Shown here: in pieces, positions 40,788-50,217 of the stretch | Layout of the letters: the number at the start of each line of letters is the position of its first letter | Position numbering within the stretch: position 1 is the first letter of the stretch | IMG/VR virus record: IMGVR_UViG_3300042453_002958 | Location: 1-64,000 of that record | Origin: a virus | DNA length: 64,000 nt | Reading direction: 5' to 3' (one strand) | Made by a program: the position numbers and the translations under genes | The notes under the pieces: generated by a model | Database searches by the model: none | The model's input: the letters and a program-made list of their open reading frames with translations, nothing else | Told to the model about the DNA's origin: nothing

Positions 40788-41156
40788 ATGCCAGCCCACA
40801 CGTACTACCTCGGCAAGAACGGGACGTTCACTTTCTCGGCGGGAATCGCCAACAACGACGTCAAGACGGTCACCGTCAATCGCGAGACCGCTGCCGAGGC
40901 AGACGTGACGACCAGGGCAAGCGGTGACGAGCAGGAGTTCGCCTTTGTGCGAAAGAACACGTCGATCGACGTGGTCGTGCTGCACCACACGATCACCGGC
41001 GGCCTCGGGACGACCGGCACGATCACCTGCACGCTGTCGCCGAGCGGGCCGTTTGCCAGCCCTTCGGGCGTGTTCCAGGTCATGAGCATTTCAGAGTCGC
41101 AGGATCTCGACAACGCCGTTGAATGGACTGTCAACCTTCGCAAGACGGCTGGTTGA
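40788..41156 (+). CDS. Small tail protein, tube-like
   Basis: A 122-residue beta-rich protein with a GGAG ribosome binding site. AHTYYLGKNGTFTFSAGIAN, then VKTVTVNRE, and a final LDNAVEWTVNLRKT fit the tail tube or tail terminator fold. A lacks a second tube-like gene. It may be an accessory tube protein or tail decoration. Confidence 0.5.
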   Translation: MPAHTYYLGKNGTFTFSAGIANNDVKTVTVNRETAAEADVTTRASGDEQEFAFVRKNTSIDVVVLHHTITGGLGTTGTITCTLSPSGPFASPSGVFQVMSISESQDLDNAVEWTVNLRKTAG

Positions 41157-41180
41157 TCGGCCCAACGAAACAGGTGGGCC

Positions 41181-41552
41181 GTGGCCAACGAGAAGTTCGT
41201 CCTTGGGCGCGAGTGCGTGTTTCGCGTGGACGGGCTCCTTACGCTGCGGAGCGTCCGTGACGTAGGCGTGAGGAGAACCACGACAGAGGTGGATGCGACT
41301 GGCTACGGCCACTCGTCTCGTTCGTCAGTCGTGACCCACCGCACTTACGAGATCGACGTCGAGGTTTTTGATCCGGAGGAAGTCGAGGCGCTGCGGAACG
41401 CCGAGTCTTCCGACACGCCGATCACTGTGACGACGACCAATGGGCTCATGCCCATAAGCGGCAAGTTCACCATTCACGAAGTCGTCGCCGATGAGGGCAT
41501 CGACGACGCTGTCGTGGCACGATTTTCACTGAGGCAGTGGGGCCACCCATGA
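41181..41552 (+). CDS. Major tail (tube) protein
   Basis: A 123-residue protein from GTG, next to the chaperone gene as expected for the tube subunit. SYEIDVEVF-like strands (seen as RTYEIDVEVFDPEEVEAL) and a central TTTEVDATGYGHSSRS loop fit tube proteins. Slightly shorter than A's (153). It overlaps the chaperone start by four bases. Confidence 0.6.
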   Translation: MANEKFVLGRECVFRVDGLLTLRSVRDVGVRRTTTEVDATGYGHSSRSSVVTHRTYEIDVEVFDPEEVEALRNAESSDTPITVTTTNGLMPISGKFTIHEVVADEGIDDAVVARFSLRQWGHP

Positions 41553-42106
41553 AGACGTTCACGGACACCGAGGGCAGGCTTTGGAATGTTCGCGGGAGTC
41601 TAGGGGCTTTCGAGCGAGTGAAGACATCGACCGGCGTGGACATGCTTGACCTGCCGACCACGCAAAACTGTCTCAAGGAGATCAACAACGTATTCACGCT
41701 GGGGCGCGTGCTCTACGCGATGTGCCAAGAGCAAGCGGATGGCCGCGGGCTGACGCCGGAGCAGTTCGCCGACGCCTTCAATGCCGACACGCTGCACGAT
41801 GCGAGCAACGCTCTGCTCGATGAGGTGGTTTTTTTTTGCCGGAAGGAGATGCGGCCAGTGCTGCAGATGGCGCTGGACAAGGCGAGGCAGGCCGACGCCA
41901 GGATCGTGGAGACGATGCAGTCGAGGGTGCAGAGCATGGAGCGCCACATGGACGTCGCGATCGAGAACCTGTTGACATCTACAAGCTCTGCTACGAGCTC
42001 GCCGGCGTCATCGGAGTCCATCCAGCAGAGTGGACCCTACGCGGGCTCATCTGGGCCGCCACGGCCAAGCAGAAAGAGGCGTGGGGTCACACCTCAACCG
42101 TCGTAG
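41549..42106 (+). CDS. Tail assembly chaperone, G-type product
   Basis: A 185-residue protein, exactly the length of A's, starting at 41549 where MKTFTDTEGRLW aligns with A's FTFSDHAGRAW. The C-terminal 40 residues are Ser/Pro-rich. A run of nine T crosses GTT TTT TTT TGC codons in the same structural place as A's run of eight. The -1 frame continues to a conserved domain. Confidence 0.78.
   Translation: MKTFTDTEGRLWNVRGSLGAFERVKTSTGVDMLDLPTTQNCLKEINNVFTLGRVLYAMCQEQADGRGLTPEQFADAFNADTLHDASNALLDEVVFFCRKEMRPVLQMALDKARQADARIVETMQSRVQSMERHMDVAIENLLTSTSSATSSPASSESIQQSGPYAGSSGPPRPSRKRRGVTPQPS
41829..41837 (+). promoter_or_regulatory. Candidate -1 frameshift site (run of nine T)
   Basis: Nine T in a GC-rich gene at the codons equivalent to A's 5675-5682. 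Both lead, in the -1 frame, to related downstream domains. Confidence 0.45.
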
Positions 42107-42243
42107 CCCAGCACTACTCGATCCACCGCGACCCCAAGAAGCGGCGAGAGCCCTACCAGCCCAACGAGTTCAATCCGTTCCACGAAAAAGCGAAGCCGAA
42201 GATGCTGGACGAGAAATCCCTCGCTGAAATGTTTGGGGACTGA
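41838..42243 (+). CDS. Frameshift extension of tail assembly chaperone (T-type domain)
   Basis: The -1 frame is open to 42243. From about 41975 it encodes IYKLCYELAGVIGVHPAEWT, then LRGLIWAATAKQKEAWGHTS, and NEFNPFHEKAKPKM, homologous to A's extension. It ends two bases before the tape measure start. No separate start codon with a ribosome binding site is seen, so fusion by frameshift is the best reading. Confidence 0.6.
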
Positions 42244-42245
42244 AC

Positions 42246-44561
42246 ATGGCCGGCGCTGGTGGAGTCCGTGCGGGCGGTGCCTTCGTAGAGATCTACGCGA
42301 AGGATACCCGTTTCCAGCAGGCCATGGCCCGCGTGCAGGGACGGCTCAAGGCGATCGGATCCACGATGCAGTCCCTAGGCACGTCGATGTCGCTGGTCGG
42401 CACCGCTTTGGGCATCCCCATGGTGCTCGCCGCCAAGACTGCGGCGAAGTTTGAAGACGCGATGCTCGGCATGAAGGCCGCGGCCGGCCTGACCGACGGC
42501 GAACTAAAGGCCGTCGAGAAGGCGGCCCTCGATTTGTCCAAAACCATGGGGGTCGCGCCGTCCGGCATCGCGGAGGCGTTTCTGGAGTTGCTCAAGGCCG
42601 GCATGTCGCTGGAGCAGGTGCTGGGCGGTGCGGGCAAGGCGGCCGTGGAGTTCGCCCGCGTGTCGGGCGTCGAGATGGCAGAGGCAGCTGTGTTCATGAA
42701 GGTCTCGATGAACACGTTTGGAGTTTCGGCCACCGAAGCCGTCGATACGCTCTCTGCTGCTGCGGACGCGAGCGAAACGTCGATCGCGGCGATGGTTGAA
42801 TCGTTCGGGCTTGTCGGGTCTGCGGGGGCATTGTTCAACCAATCACTGTTCGATATTTCGCAAGGTCTCGCGGTGCTCGCCCGCTTCGGCATCAAGGGCG
42901 AGGAAGCCGGCACGGGGATCAAGACTGCCCTCATGCGTCTCACGTCGCCCTCGATGGAGGCGGAGGAGGCGCTGGCGAAGATCGGGCTGACGCTCGAAAA
43001 CTTTCGCAACGTGGACGGCGAGCTGTTGCCGCTCGTGCAGATCGTCGGCGTTCTCGAAAAGGCGCTTGAGGGCGTAGACCAGGTCATGAGAGACAGGATT
43101 CTCGGCCAGGTCTTTGGCGATCGCGGTATTCGTGTTGTCGGTGCGTTCCTCAACGTAGGCGTCGAAGGCTTCGGTGACATCGCGGACGCGATGGAGGCCA
43201 ACCTGCCGGTCGCGATGAAGTTTCAGATCCTCATGAGCGGAATCACCGGTGCGCTGCAGACCATGTACGCCGCCGTGGAGCGGTTGTCGATTGCGTTCGC
43301 CAAGGCCCTTGGCCCAAACATCGGCTACGCGGCTGCGGCGGCCGCACGATTCATCGACGTCGTGGCGGCCCTCATTGCCGCGTTCCCCGGCGTGGCGACG
43401 GCCGCGGCTGCAGGCACGGCTGCTCTGGTAGGGCTCGGCGTGGTGCTCATCACGACCGGGCTCGCGTTCAAGGTGCTGGCCGCTGCCGTCGGCATCTTCT
43501 CGGCGGCATTGGCCCTGCTCACTTCGCCGATCGGTATAGCCACGGCGGCGCTCGTGGGCGGCGTGGCGATCATGCTCGCGAATATGTACCAGCTATCGCC
43601 GGAGTTTGCGGCAGAGATGGACGCGATTATGGCGGCAGCCATGTCGCTGGATTTCGGCGTCGCGTGGGAGCTGATGAACATAAACCTAGCGATCGCATTG
43701 GTGAAGTTTCAGCAGTATTGGCACGACACATTTTCCGCCGTCAAAAATACCGTGATGGGCGTGAGCGACTTCATTGGCGACATGCTCACGGAGGGGCTCG
43801 ACAGGTTTCTCGGCTTGTTCGGATCGGACATTCTCTGGATGCAGGCCCAGTTGGAGCGTCTCGGCCTGTATTTCAAGGCGGCTTTCGATTGGGATTTCTG
43901 GATCAACGGGCTAGATGACGCCATCGCGGAGGTCGATGCCCGCGTGGAGCGTGAGCGCGAATCGCTGCCCACAGCCGACGCGAGAGCAGCGGCGAGGGAG
44001 TTCGAGCGAGATAGGCGGGCAGAAGAAAGACGCGCGGCTGACGCCGCGGCGGCGGATCTCACTCCGGAAGTCATCGCGGACCTGGAAGCACAACGGGATC
44101 GCATAAAGAGGCGTGCGGCTGCTGAGCGAGAGGCAAGAAAGCAGGAGACGAAGGGCAGCGAGGCAAAGCGTGGAGGGCCTGAGTTTCCGAACATGGACCC
44201 CACCGTTGGCGGCGTGAGCGCCAGGTCGATCGGCACGTTCTCGGCTGCGATCGCCGGGCGGGTCGGTGTCGGTCCGGAGTTGGCAACGATGCACACGATC
44301 GCGGCCAACACCGGAAGGGCTGCAGATGCGCTAGAAGGGATGCTCCGTGGTGACTTCAAGGGGGCCGCTCCGATCGGTGACGTCGAGGCCATGCGAGATG
44401 CCATAGCCGCCGCCGCCAAGAGTCCAGAGGCTGCGGTCGCCGGCGGCGCCGAGTCGCTGGTGACCCCAATGGAAATGACGGCCGCGTCTGTCGGCGAGGC
44501 CGCGCGTCATTTGAGCGAGCTGGTGAAGCTCGCCCGCTCCGGCGGTATCGCGTTCGCATAG
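42246..44561 (+). CDS. Tail tape measure protein
   Basis: A 771-residue protein. The N-terminal TP901-1-type domain (residues about 60-330) contains AAGLTDGELKAVEKAALDLS, the EAGTGIKTALMRLTSPSMEA block and ILGQVFGDRGIRVVGA. Hydrophobic helices at about 360-440 (VALIAAFPGV, LVGLGVVLITTGLAFKVLAA) can cross membranes. A charged coiled coil at about 560-640 (RRAEERRAADAAA) is followed by the conserved C-terminal segment ATMHTIAANTGRAADALEGM. Longer than A's 526 residues, which predicts a longer tail if length scaling holds. Confidence 0.88.
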   Translation: MAGAGGVRAGGAFVEIYAKDTRFQQAMARVQGRLKAIGSTMQSLGTSMSLVGTALGIPMVLAAKTAAKFEDAMLGMKAAAGLTDGELKAVEKAALDLSKTMGVAPSGIAEAFLELLKAGMSLEQVLGGAGKAAVEFARVSGVEMAEAAVFMKVSMNTFGVSATEAVDTLSAAADASETSIAAMVESFGLVGSAGALFNQSLFDISQGLAVLARFGIKGEEAGTGIKTALMRLTSPSMEAEEALAKIGLTLENFRNVDGELLPLVQIVGVLEKALEGVDQVMRDRILGQVFGDRGIRVVGAFLNVGVEGFGDIADAMEANLPVAMKFQILMSGITGALQTMYAAVERLSIAFAKALGPNIGYAAAAAARFIDVVAALIAAFPGVATAAAAGTAALVGLGVVLITTGLAFKVLAAAVGIFSAALALLTSPIGIATAALVGGVAIMLANMYQLSPEFAAEMDAIMAAAMSLDFGVAWELMNINLAIALVKFQQYWHDTFSAVKNTVMGVSDFIGDMLTEGLDRFLGLFGSDILWMQAQLERLGLYFKAAFDWDFWINGLDDAIAEVDARVERERESLPTADARAAAREFERDRRAEERRAADAAAADLTPEVIADLEAQRDRIKRRAAAEREARKQETKGSEAKRGGPEFPNMDPTVGGVSARSIGTFSAAIAGRVGVGPELATMHTIAANTGRAADALEGMLRGDFKGAAPIGDVEAMRDAIAAAAKSPEAAVAGGAESLVTPMEMTAASVGEAARHLSELVKLARSGGIAFA

Positions 44562-44569
44562 GCAAACCA

Positions 44570-45514
44570 ATGGCATATCCAGAAGTTATCGAGCTGTTTG
44601 ATTCAGGCTCCGGCGGCCTGACGACGAACGACAAGGGTGGTCTGGAACGAGAGGTCACCCTACGGTGGCTCGTCTCGCAGAAGGCAAACTACCTGGCTGC
44701 CGAGCAGTGGGCCGTCGCAAACGCACCGCTCTACTGGTCTGGCCACAAGCGGGCCAGGCTCGACATTCGCGGATTGGGCAACTACTGGTGGGAGATCTCT
44801 GCCCAGTACGTGAATCTGTCGATTGAGTCCGACGAGGAGGAGCCGGATCCGCAGTCACAGGACTCCGGGTCTGGTTGCCAGGGGGTCTCGACGAGTATTT
44901 CGTTCGACACGAGCAGCGGCACCGCCCATATCACTCAGGCGAATAAGACAAACACGGCCGGGCTCGCGGGGGCCACCGGGCAGGCCAAGTACGCCAAGGC
45001 CGGCGAGACCGCGCCGGATACCGAAGGGGCCATCGACATCGAGGGGGACCAGGTCCGCGGCGTGGACGTGACGGTTCCGGCGTTCACGTTCTCGGAGACC
45101 TGGACGTTCCCAGCGGCGTGCGTCGTCGAGTCGTACCTTGAAACGCTCTACGAGCTTTCCGGCAAGATCAACAACGCGCCGTGGCGGATGTTTGGAAAGG
45201 GCGAGGTGCTGTTTCTCGGCGCTCGCGGCCAAGCCGAGCGCGGGGCGACGACTTGCCAAGTCACGTTCTCGTTCTCTGCCAGTCCGAATAAGACCGGCAT
45301 ACAGATCGGCGCAATCACCGGCATCGACAAGGGTGGCTGGGACTACCTCACGGTTACCTACGACACGGTTGCCGCCGCCGGGTCGCTCATCAAGCGGCCT
45401 CGATACGTCTACGTCAGCAGCGTCTACGAAGGCGCAGACTTCTCTCGGCTCGCTATCGGTGGCACACAGTTCCCAAGCGTGTACCAGCCGAAAAAGAACT
45501 TTGAGGCAAAGTGA
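44570..45514 (+). CDS. Distal tail protein, homologue of A 7748
   Basis: A 314-residue protein. GVDVTVPAFTFSETWTFPAA, KGEVLFLGARG and a C-terminal YVSSVYEGADFSRLAIG match A's protein in order. The N-terminal 100 residues differ, including NYWWEISAQYVNLSIESDEE. Baseplate or distal tail role by position. Its stop overlaps the next start. Confidence 0.65.
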   Translation: MAYPEVIELFDSGSGGLTTNDKGGLEREVTLRWLVSQKANYLAAEQWAVANAPLYWSGHKRARLDIRGLGNYWWEISAQYVNLSIESDEEEPDPQSQDSGSGCQGVSTSISFDTSSGTAHITQANKTNTAGLAGATGQAKYAKAGETAPDTEGAIDIEGDQVRGVDVTVPAFTFSETWTFPAACVVESYLETLYELSGKINNAPWRMFGKGEVLFLGARGQAERGATTCQVTFSFSASPNKTGIQIGAITGIDKGGWDYLTVTYDTVAAAGSLIKRPRYVYVSSVYEGADFSRLAIGGTQFPSVYQPKKNFEAK

Positions 45515-46305
45515 TGTCCTCCGGCGACCCGTATCGCAAGGCGCAGCCTGGCGAGAAGCTCACCATCCATGCGGCGACGTGGAACCGGATGGTGGACCTC
45601 GTCAGGCCGGCGGCTTCGTCGGCCCCAGGCGAGGAGTTTTCGTACCGGCGGACCAACTTTCGCGTCTATTGCCGAAATGATACGAGCGAAACGATACCGC
45701 AGTGGGGGGTGTTGCACATCGACGGCGTATTGCCTACGCCAAGCGGTGCGACTGGAGCCGAGGCCGACCAGTTTCAGTCGTCGCCAGCGATCATTGGCAT
45801 CACGCCAACCGGGACGACCAACGCTGGCTTCGTGGTTGCGGTGGAGCCGATTGAGAAAGATCAGTTGGGGATGGTGGCGATCGACGGCGTCGTCCAGTGC
45901 AAGTTGGACATCAAGGCTGCGGATCATCGGTTTGCCACGCCCAAGCCCGGCTCGGCGACCGAGCTGCAGACGGCGTCGTCCGGCGAGGCTGCGATTCTCT
46001 GGAAAGAGTCGGGCACCGGGACTGGCAAGTGGGGGCTCGTTCGGATTGGGGCCGGGGCGGGGGGCGGCGTGATGGTTGGCAAGATCACCGGGACGTGGGC
46101 AAAGGGTGGCACGCAAACGGTTTGGGAGCACACGGGCGCGGGCGAGCAGGTCAGCGGGCCTAGCGGGCCGGTTTCCATTACCGGCGTGAACAGATTTGCC
46201 AGCGTGTCCGCGACGGGGTCTGCGGCGAAGTGGGTGGCCGTGGCCAACGTCGATTCTCATTGGCACCTCATCGCGGCGGAGTGTTCTGATGATCCTCCTG
46301 CCTAA
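45514..46305 (+). CDS. Minor tail / baseplate protein, homologue of A 8569
   Basis: A 263-residue protein, started at ATG 45514 (coupled TGATG) rather than the adjacent GTG. PYRKAQPGEKLTIHAATWNR and PQWGVLHIDGV match A's. The C-terminus differs. It overlaps the next gene by 17 bases. Confidence 0.6.
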   Translation: MSSGDPYRKAQPGEKLTIHAATWNRMVDLVRPAASSAPGEEFSYRRTNFRVYCRNDTSETIPQWGVLHIDGVLPTPSGATGAEADQFQSSPAIIGITPTGTTNAGFVVAVEPIEKDQLGMVAIDGVVQCKLDIKAADHRFATPKPGSATELQTASSGEAAILWKESGTGTGKWGLVRIGAGAGGGVMVGKITGTWAKGGTQTVWEHTGAGEQVSGPSGPVSITGVNRFASVSATGSAAKWVAVANVDSHWHLIAAECSDDPPA

Positions 46306-47479
46306 CTGCACCTGCTGCGGATGCTCGGAAGAATGTTGCCGCACGCGCACCTACTCATACGAAGACACCGAGCCTCCAGGCAAATGGTTTGACGAATGTC
46401 CGAACATCGGAAACTGCGCCGATGGAGAAGATGCCGTCGTCGGCGACTGCGCTGATGATGTGATAGAGGGATACATTGTCGAGCGTTTCTGCAAGCAGTC
46501 GATAGCAGGCAAGGAGATCCACGCATTTCTGCGGGAAAACTCCAAGATCGACGACTACGGGACGATCGCGGGAATCGACACTATCGAGGAGTGCGGAATC
46601 CTCGGGATCATAGAGGCAGATCACGACATCACCAGCGAGTTGGAGTTTGAGGATGACGGGGCTTACTTGATCGCAAAGGTTCCGTTCCGCGCTGAAAACA
46701 GTCAGCTCGGCGGACCAGTCGGTGCTGCGGGCGTTGTGATCTGTTGGTGCTGTGTTGATCCGCAAGAGCCGCCGCCCGAAGGCGGCGTGTGCCCTTGCTG
46801 TGCCGGACCGCCGCCCCCTCCCCCGCCGTCTTGCTGCTCAAAACTGGATACGTGCGAGGATGGAACTCTTATCAAGAGGTGCGGTAAATACGTCCCGTCT
46901 CAATGTTGTAGCTCGCACCAAGAAGATAGTGAGTCTGCGGTCGAGATATGCGGAGGCGAGAGTCCCCCCGTTATCTCTTGCGAGGAGAACGGCCACTTCC
47001 CTGCGACCAATGCTCCGCACGACTGCCTAAACAGCGAGTTCCAGGGCGGCGCGTGGGTTACTGTTTCCGACTGGTCTGCTTTTGATCCGGCCGAGACAGA
47101 CCCAGACCTGATCGCGCTGTATGCCGAGGTTGACTCAAAGGTGAACCAGTCGTTTTTTGTTCCGTTTACTTGTCTAGGCGCAGCCACGAAGACGTTCGAT
47201 CTTGGCGTCGGAGCCGGAGCCGATAGGACAACTGCCGGCACTCGCTGCAATGACGCGAACTGGTTTGCAGAAGTGAGCGTCAATCTCTGCGCAAGAACTG
47301 CATCCGTAACTGTCAGCAACGACAGTTGCTGGTCTGCTACGGCTGTAGGAATAAACCTCTCGGACCTTACGGCTATCGGCGTTCCGTGCAACTCGTGGAC
47401 CGGGTGCATCTGCGAGGGGTTCAGTGGAGAGAACGAAGGATTCGGAGGCGGCGAGGTTGCCGTTTCCGCCTCCGCATAA
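46289..47479 (+). CDS. Cys-rich distal tail protein
   Basis: A 396-residue protein starting within its neighbour. The N-terminus CTCCGCSEECCRTRTYSYED has a dense Cys cluster, and a second cluster follows a Pro-rich hinge (CPCCAGPPPPPPPSCCSKLD) near residue 185. Many further Cys pairs follow. G+C is lower than in neighbours, suggesting recent exchange. By position it parallels A's 1155-residue protein. It may be a receptor-binding tip with metal or disulfide cross-links. Confidence 0.55.
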   Translation: MILLPNCTCCGCSEECCRTRTYSYEDTEPPGKWFDECPNIGNCADGEDAVVGDCADDVIEGYIVERFCKQSIAGKEIHAFLRENSKIDDYGTIAGIDTIEECGILGIIEADHDITSELEFEDDGAYLIAKVPFRAENSQLGGPVGAAGVVICWCCVDPQEPPPEGGVCPCCAGPPPPPPPSCCSKLDTCEDGTLIKRCGKYVPSQCCSSHQEDSESAVEICGGESPPVISCEENGHFPATNAPHDCLNSEFQGGAWVTVSDWSAFDPAETDPDLIALYAEVDSKVNQSFFVPFTCLGAATKTFDLGVGAGADRTTAGTRCNDANWFAEVSVNLCARTASVTVSNDSCWSATAVGINLSDLTAIGVPCNSWTGCICEGFSGENEGFGGGEVAVSASA

Positions 47480-47488
47480 TGGTGGTGC

Positions 47489-47899
47489 ATGAACGAAATG
47501 TGTCAGTTTGAGCGGCAAGAAGACGGTGGCCTCGCGTGCCGAGTTTGCGGCCTGCGTGCCCCAAAAAGCTCCTCCAGTCCCGTCGCTGCTTGCCGTCCCC
47601 GTCGCCCGATAGTCTCCGCAGAACCGCAAGTCCCGATCTTTCGGAAAGCGGGAAACTTCGCGGTATCGGCAGCCAAGCACGTCGCCGCCGGGGCTCCACG
47701 ATGCACGGACGAGCAGGTCGCAGCGCGTTACGCGATCTGCGTCGGGTGCGAGCACTACGACGGGAGCGAGTGCCGGAAGTGCGGATGCCCCGTCGTTCGG
47801 AAACGCCAGTGGGTCAGCAAACTCTCCTGGGCCGGAGAGTCGTGCCCGGCCGGCAAATGGGGGCCGGTTACCGGGGTTGACGCCCCTCCCCAGCCGTAG
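47489..47899 (+). CDS. Small zinc-ribbon-like protein of the tail module
   Basis: A 136-residue protein. CRVCG at about 17-21, PVAACR, then CVGCEHYDGSECRKCGCPV at about 85-103 give two Cys clusters, the second resembling a zinc knuckle. Parallels A's 12935 gene in position and the N-terminal Cys pair. Unknown role; possibly virion-associated. Confidence 0.55.
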   Translation: MNEMCQFERQEDGGLACRVCGLRAPKSSSSPVAACRPRRPIVSAEPQVPIFRKAGNFAVSAAKHVAAGAPRCTDEQVAARYAICVGCEHYDGSECRKCGCPVVRKRQWVSKLSWAGESCPAGKWGPVTGVDAPPQP

Positions 47900-47940
47900 A
47901 CACTCGACCAGGTGGACGGCGGTACACCGCGGAGGTGCCG

Positions 47941-48192
47941 ATGGCTGATCGTCTCGTGGATCGGATCGCGGACCGGGTTTCGCGGCTGGAGCGAAAACCC
48001 CGCAACTTCTTCGAGCGGCTCCCGCCGGAGGCGCAGGCCGAGCTGCTCGACGTTCGCCGGCGGTTTCAGTCCGGTGAGCTGCAGACCTCCGCGTCGGCTC
48101 TCGCCGACCTCTTGATCGAGGAGTCGGCGGCCGACGGGATCGAGTTGTGCGGACCCCAGGGGCTGCGGGTATGGCTGACGCGAAACGACTGA
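47941..48192 (+). CDS. Small helical protein with helix-turn-helix-like segment
   Basis: Eighty-three residues, started at 47941 (GGAGG before it). ERLPPEAQAELLDVRRRFQS, then TSASALADLLIEES, is helical and could be a helix-turn-helix. It overlaps the phosphoesterase gene by 22 bases. Similar small proteins accompany packaging or regulation genes, but this one is far from the terminase. Function unknown. Confidence 0.5.
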   Translation: MADRLVDRIADRVSRLERKPRNFFERLPPEAQAELLDVRRRFQSGELQTSASALADLLIEESAADGIELCGPQGLRVWLTRND

Positions 48193-49250
48193 CCGACCGG
48201 GTGGTCGAGCGTGCCGAGCAAGCCGACCGGCTCGCGGCCGACGCCGAGATCGCCCGGCTGCGTTCGGAGGTGGCGTCGTACCGCAAGCGGTACAGCGACG
48301 CCCTCGCGGCCATCGACCGCGAGCGTGACCGGGCCGACGCGGCCCTCTCGCTCCGGGGGCTGGAGCCGGTGCGGAGCAAGCCGCCCGGCAAGCGGACCGC
48401 CAAGCGGCACGCGGCCACCATGGTTTTCATGCTCTCGGACATTCACTGCGAGGAGCGGGTGGACCCGGCGACCGTCAACGGCGAGAACGACTACTCGCTC
48501 GACGTGTGCCAGCGGCGGCTCGACGAGTTGCAGCGGCGGCTGTTCACGATGCTCGACCACGAGCGGGGGCTGGCCGACATCCGGCGGATGGTGGTTTGGC
48601 TGGGCGGCGACTTCATCACGGGGCACATTCACCCGGACTGCGTGGAGGTCACGCAGCTGACCCCGCCCAACGCGACCCGGTGGATCGGCGAGCGGCTCCG
48701 CGGGATGCTCGACGCGATCGCCGAGCGGGTCGAATCGGTGATCGTCTGCACCAACGCGGGCAACCATGGGCGGAGCACCGAGAAGCTCCGGATCGCCACC
48801 GAGCTGGACCACTCGTGGGAGCAGCTCATGTACCACACGCTCGCCCGGGAGGAGCGAAACGCCAACGTCGAGTGGCGGATCGCGACCGGGCACCTCGGCT
48901 ACGTGGACCTGGACGGGTTCATTCTCCGCACGACCCACGGCCACTCGATCCGCTACGCCGGCGGCGTCTACGGGTTGGCCCTGCCGGCCAGCAAGGCGAT
49001 CGCGGCGTGGGACGTGAGCCGCCGGGCGGACCTGACGATCTTCGGGCACTATCACAACTGGGGTTGGCTCCGCGGTGCCCGCTACGTCTCGAACGGCAGC
49101 GTGATCGGCTACTCCCCGTACGCCGTGTACATCAAAGCGAGCAGTGCCGAGCGGCCCTGCCAGGGGCTCGTGGTGATCGACCACGGGCGGCACGAAGTGA
49201 CGAAAGCATACCCATTGTTTTGCGACGCGGACCTACGGGAGACCGCGTGA
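48171..49250 (+). CDS. Calcineurin-like metallophosphoesterase
   Basis: A 359-residue protein with an N-terminal coiled coil (residues about 1-60, RLRSEVASYRKRYSDALAAI) and the phosphoesterase blocks SDIHCEE, WLGGDFITG, TNAGNHGR, THGHS and GHYHNWG. Metal ligands are all present. It matches A's 13431 enzyme in place, before a dNMP kinase, but has a different N-terminal domain. Substrate unknown. Confidence 0.85.
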   Translation: MADAKRLTDRVVERAEQADRLAADAEIARLRSEVASYRKRYSDALAAIDRERDRADAALSLRGLEPVRSKPPGKRTAKRHAATMVFMLSDIHCEERVDPATVNGENDYSLDVCQRRLDELQRRLFTMLDHERGLADIRRMVVWLGGDFITGHIHPDCVEVTQLTPPNATRWIGERLRGMLDAIAERVESVIVCTNAGNHGRSTEKLRIATELDHSWEQLMYHTLAREERNANVEWRIATGHLGYVDLDGFILRTTHGHSIRYAGGVYGLALPASKAIAAWDVSRRADLTIFGHYHNWGWLRGARYVSNGSVIGYSPYAVYIKASSAERPCQGLVVIDHGRHEVTKAYPLFCDADLRETA

Positions 49251-49981
49251 CGCTTCTCTCCGACGACTACATCGCCAAGGCCACGGCCGACGCTCGCCGC
49301 TACCAGGGCCAGTGGTGCGGCACGGCGGGCAACCTTGCCGCACACACGATGCGGCTCATCCGCGAGCGCGAAAGGATTCTCTCGATGCTGGAGCTACGCG
49401 ACGGGGTTCGGATCATCGGCATCGCCGGCCACATCGGGGCGGGCAAGAGTCTGGTGGCGTCCATGATCCCGGAGTCCACTCACATTCAATGGGCCGACCC
49501 GATCTACCGCGGGCTGTCGGCGATGTTCGACGTGCCCGAGGAGGTTTTGCGGGGCCGGGTCCAGAAAGAGGGGGCGATGCCGGGGGCCGAGACCACGGTG
49601 CGGCACTGTCTCCGCACGCTCGGCACCGAGTGGGGCCGCGACCTGATCCACCCGGACCTGTGGGTTCGGCTGACCATGCAGCGGATCGACATGCTCGCGG
49701 ACCAGACCGGGGCCAACGTCTTCGCCATCTGCGGCACGCGGTTCCCCAACGAAGTCGCCGCGATCCGCGAGCGTGGCGGGGAGGTTTGGTGGGTGAGCCG
49801 GCCCGGCGATGAGCCGGCCGACTGCCCGCACGTCAGCGATCGGATGATCGGCCGCGACGACTGCGACGTGGAGATCCAGAACGGCGGCACCATCGACCAG
49901 CTCCGGGCGTCGGTTCAAGCGGCATGGGCGGATTTTCTGCGCGCCCGCGGCGTACCTGAACACCCGTACAATGGTGAATAG
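49247..49981 (+). CDS. Deoxynucleoside monophosphate kinase-like protein
   Basis: A 244-residue protein from GTG. After an N-terminal 55-residue helical region (KATADARRYQGQWCGTAGNL) comes the P-loop GHIGAGKS, then IQWADPIYRGL, LGTEWGRDLIHPDLWV and CGTRFPNEVAAIRERGGEVW, closely matching A's kinase. The added N-terminus may regulate or localise it. It would feed dNDPs to phage DNA synthesis. Confidence 0.85.
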   Translation: MTLLSDDYIAKATADARRYQGQWCGTAGNLAAHTMRLIRERERILSMLELRDGVRIIGIAGHIGAGKSLVASMIPESTHIQWADPIYRGLSAMFDVPEEVLRGRVQKEGAMPGAETTVRHCLRTLGTEWGRDLIHPDLWVRLTMQRIDMLADQTGANVFAICGTRFPNEVAAIRERGGEVWWVSRPGDEPADCPHVSDRMIGRDDCDVEIQNGGTIDQLRASVQAAWADFLRARGVPEHPYNGE

Positions 49982-49986
49982 AGACC

Positions 49987-50217
49987 ATGGACTCCCTGTT
50001 TCGCCAGACCGCCCGCGGCCGTGAGCCGCTCGCATCGTCGAGCGAAGCGGGGCACCACGTTCACTACCAGCCGTCGCGGCGGGTTGGGATTGGCTCGATC
50101 ACCAGCCGCCGGCCCGGGCAACCCAAGCCGCTCACGTTCTACGAAATGCTCGCCCTTCAGCTCGGCGTCACGCTCGCCGAGGCCAAACGACTCCACGCTC
50201 TAGGAGAGACTCGCTGA
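49987..50217 (+). CDS. Small protein, unknown
   Basis: Seventy-six residues. A basic, His-rich N-terminal half (EAGHHVHYQPSRRVGIGSIT) is followed by a helix (TFYEMLALQLGVTLAEAKRL). It is coupled to the next gene by a one-base overlap. No family recognised. Confidence 0.5.
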   Translation: MDSLFRQTARGREPLASSSEAGHHVHYQPSRRVGIGSITSRRPGQPKPLTFYEMLALQLGVTLAEAKRLHALGETR

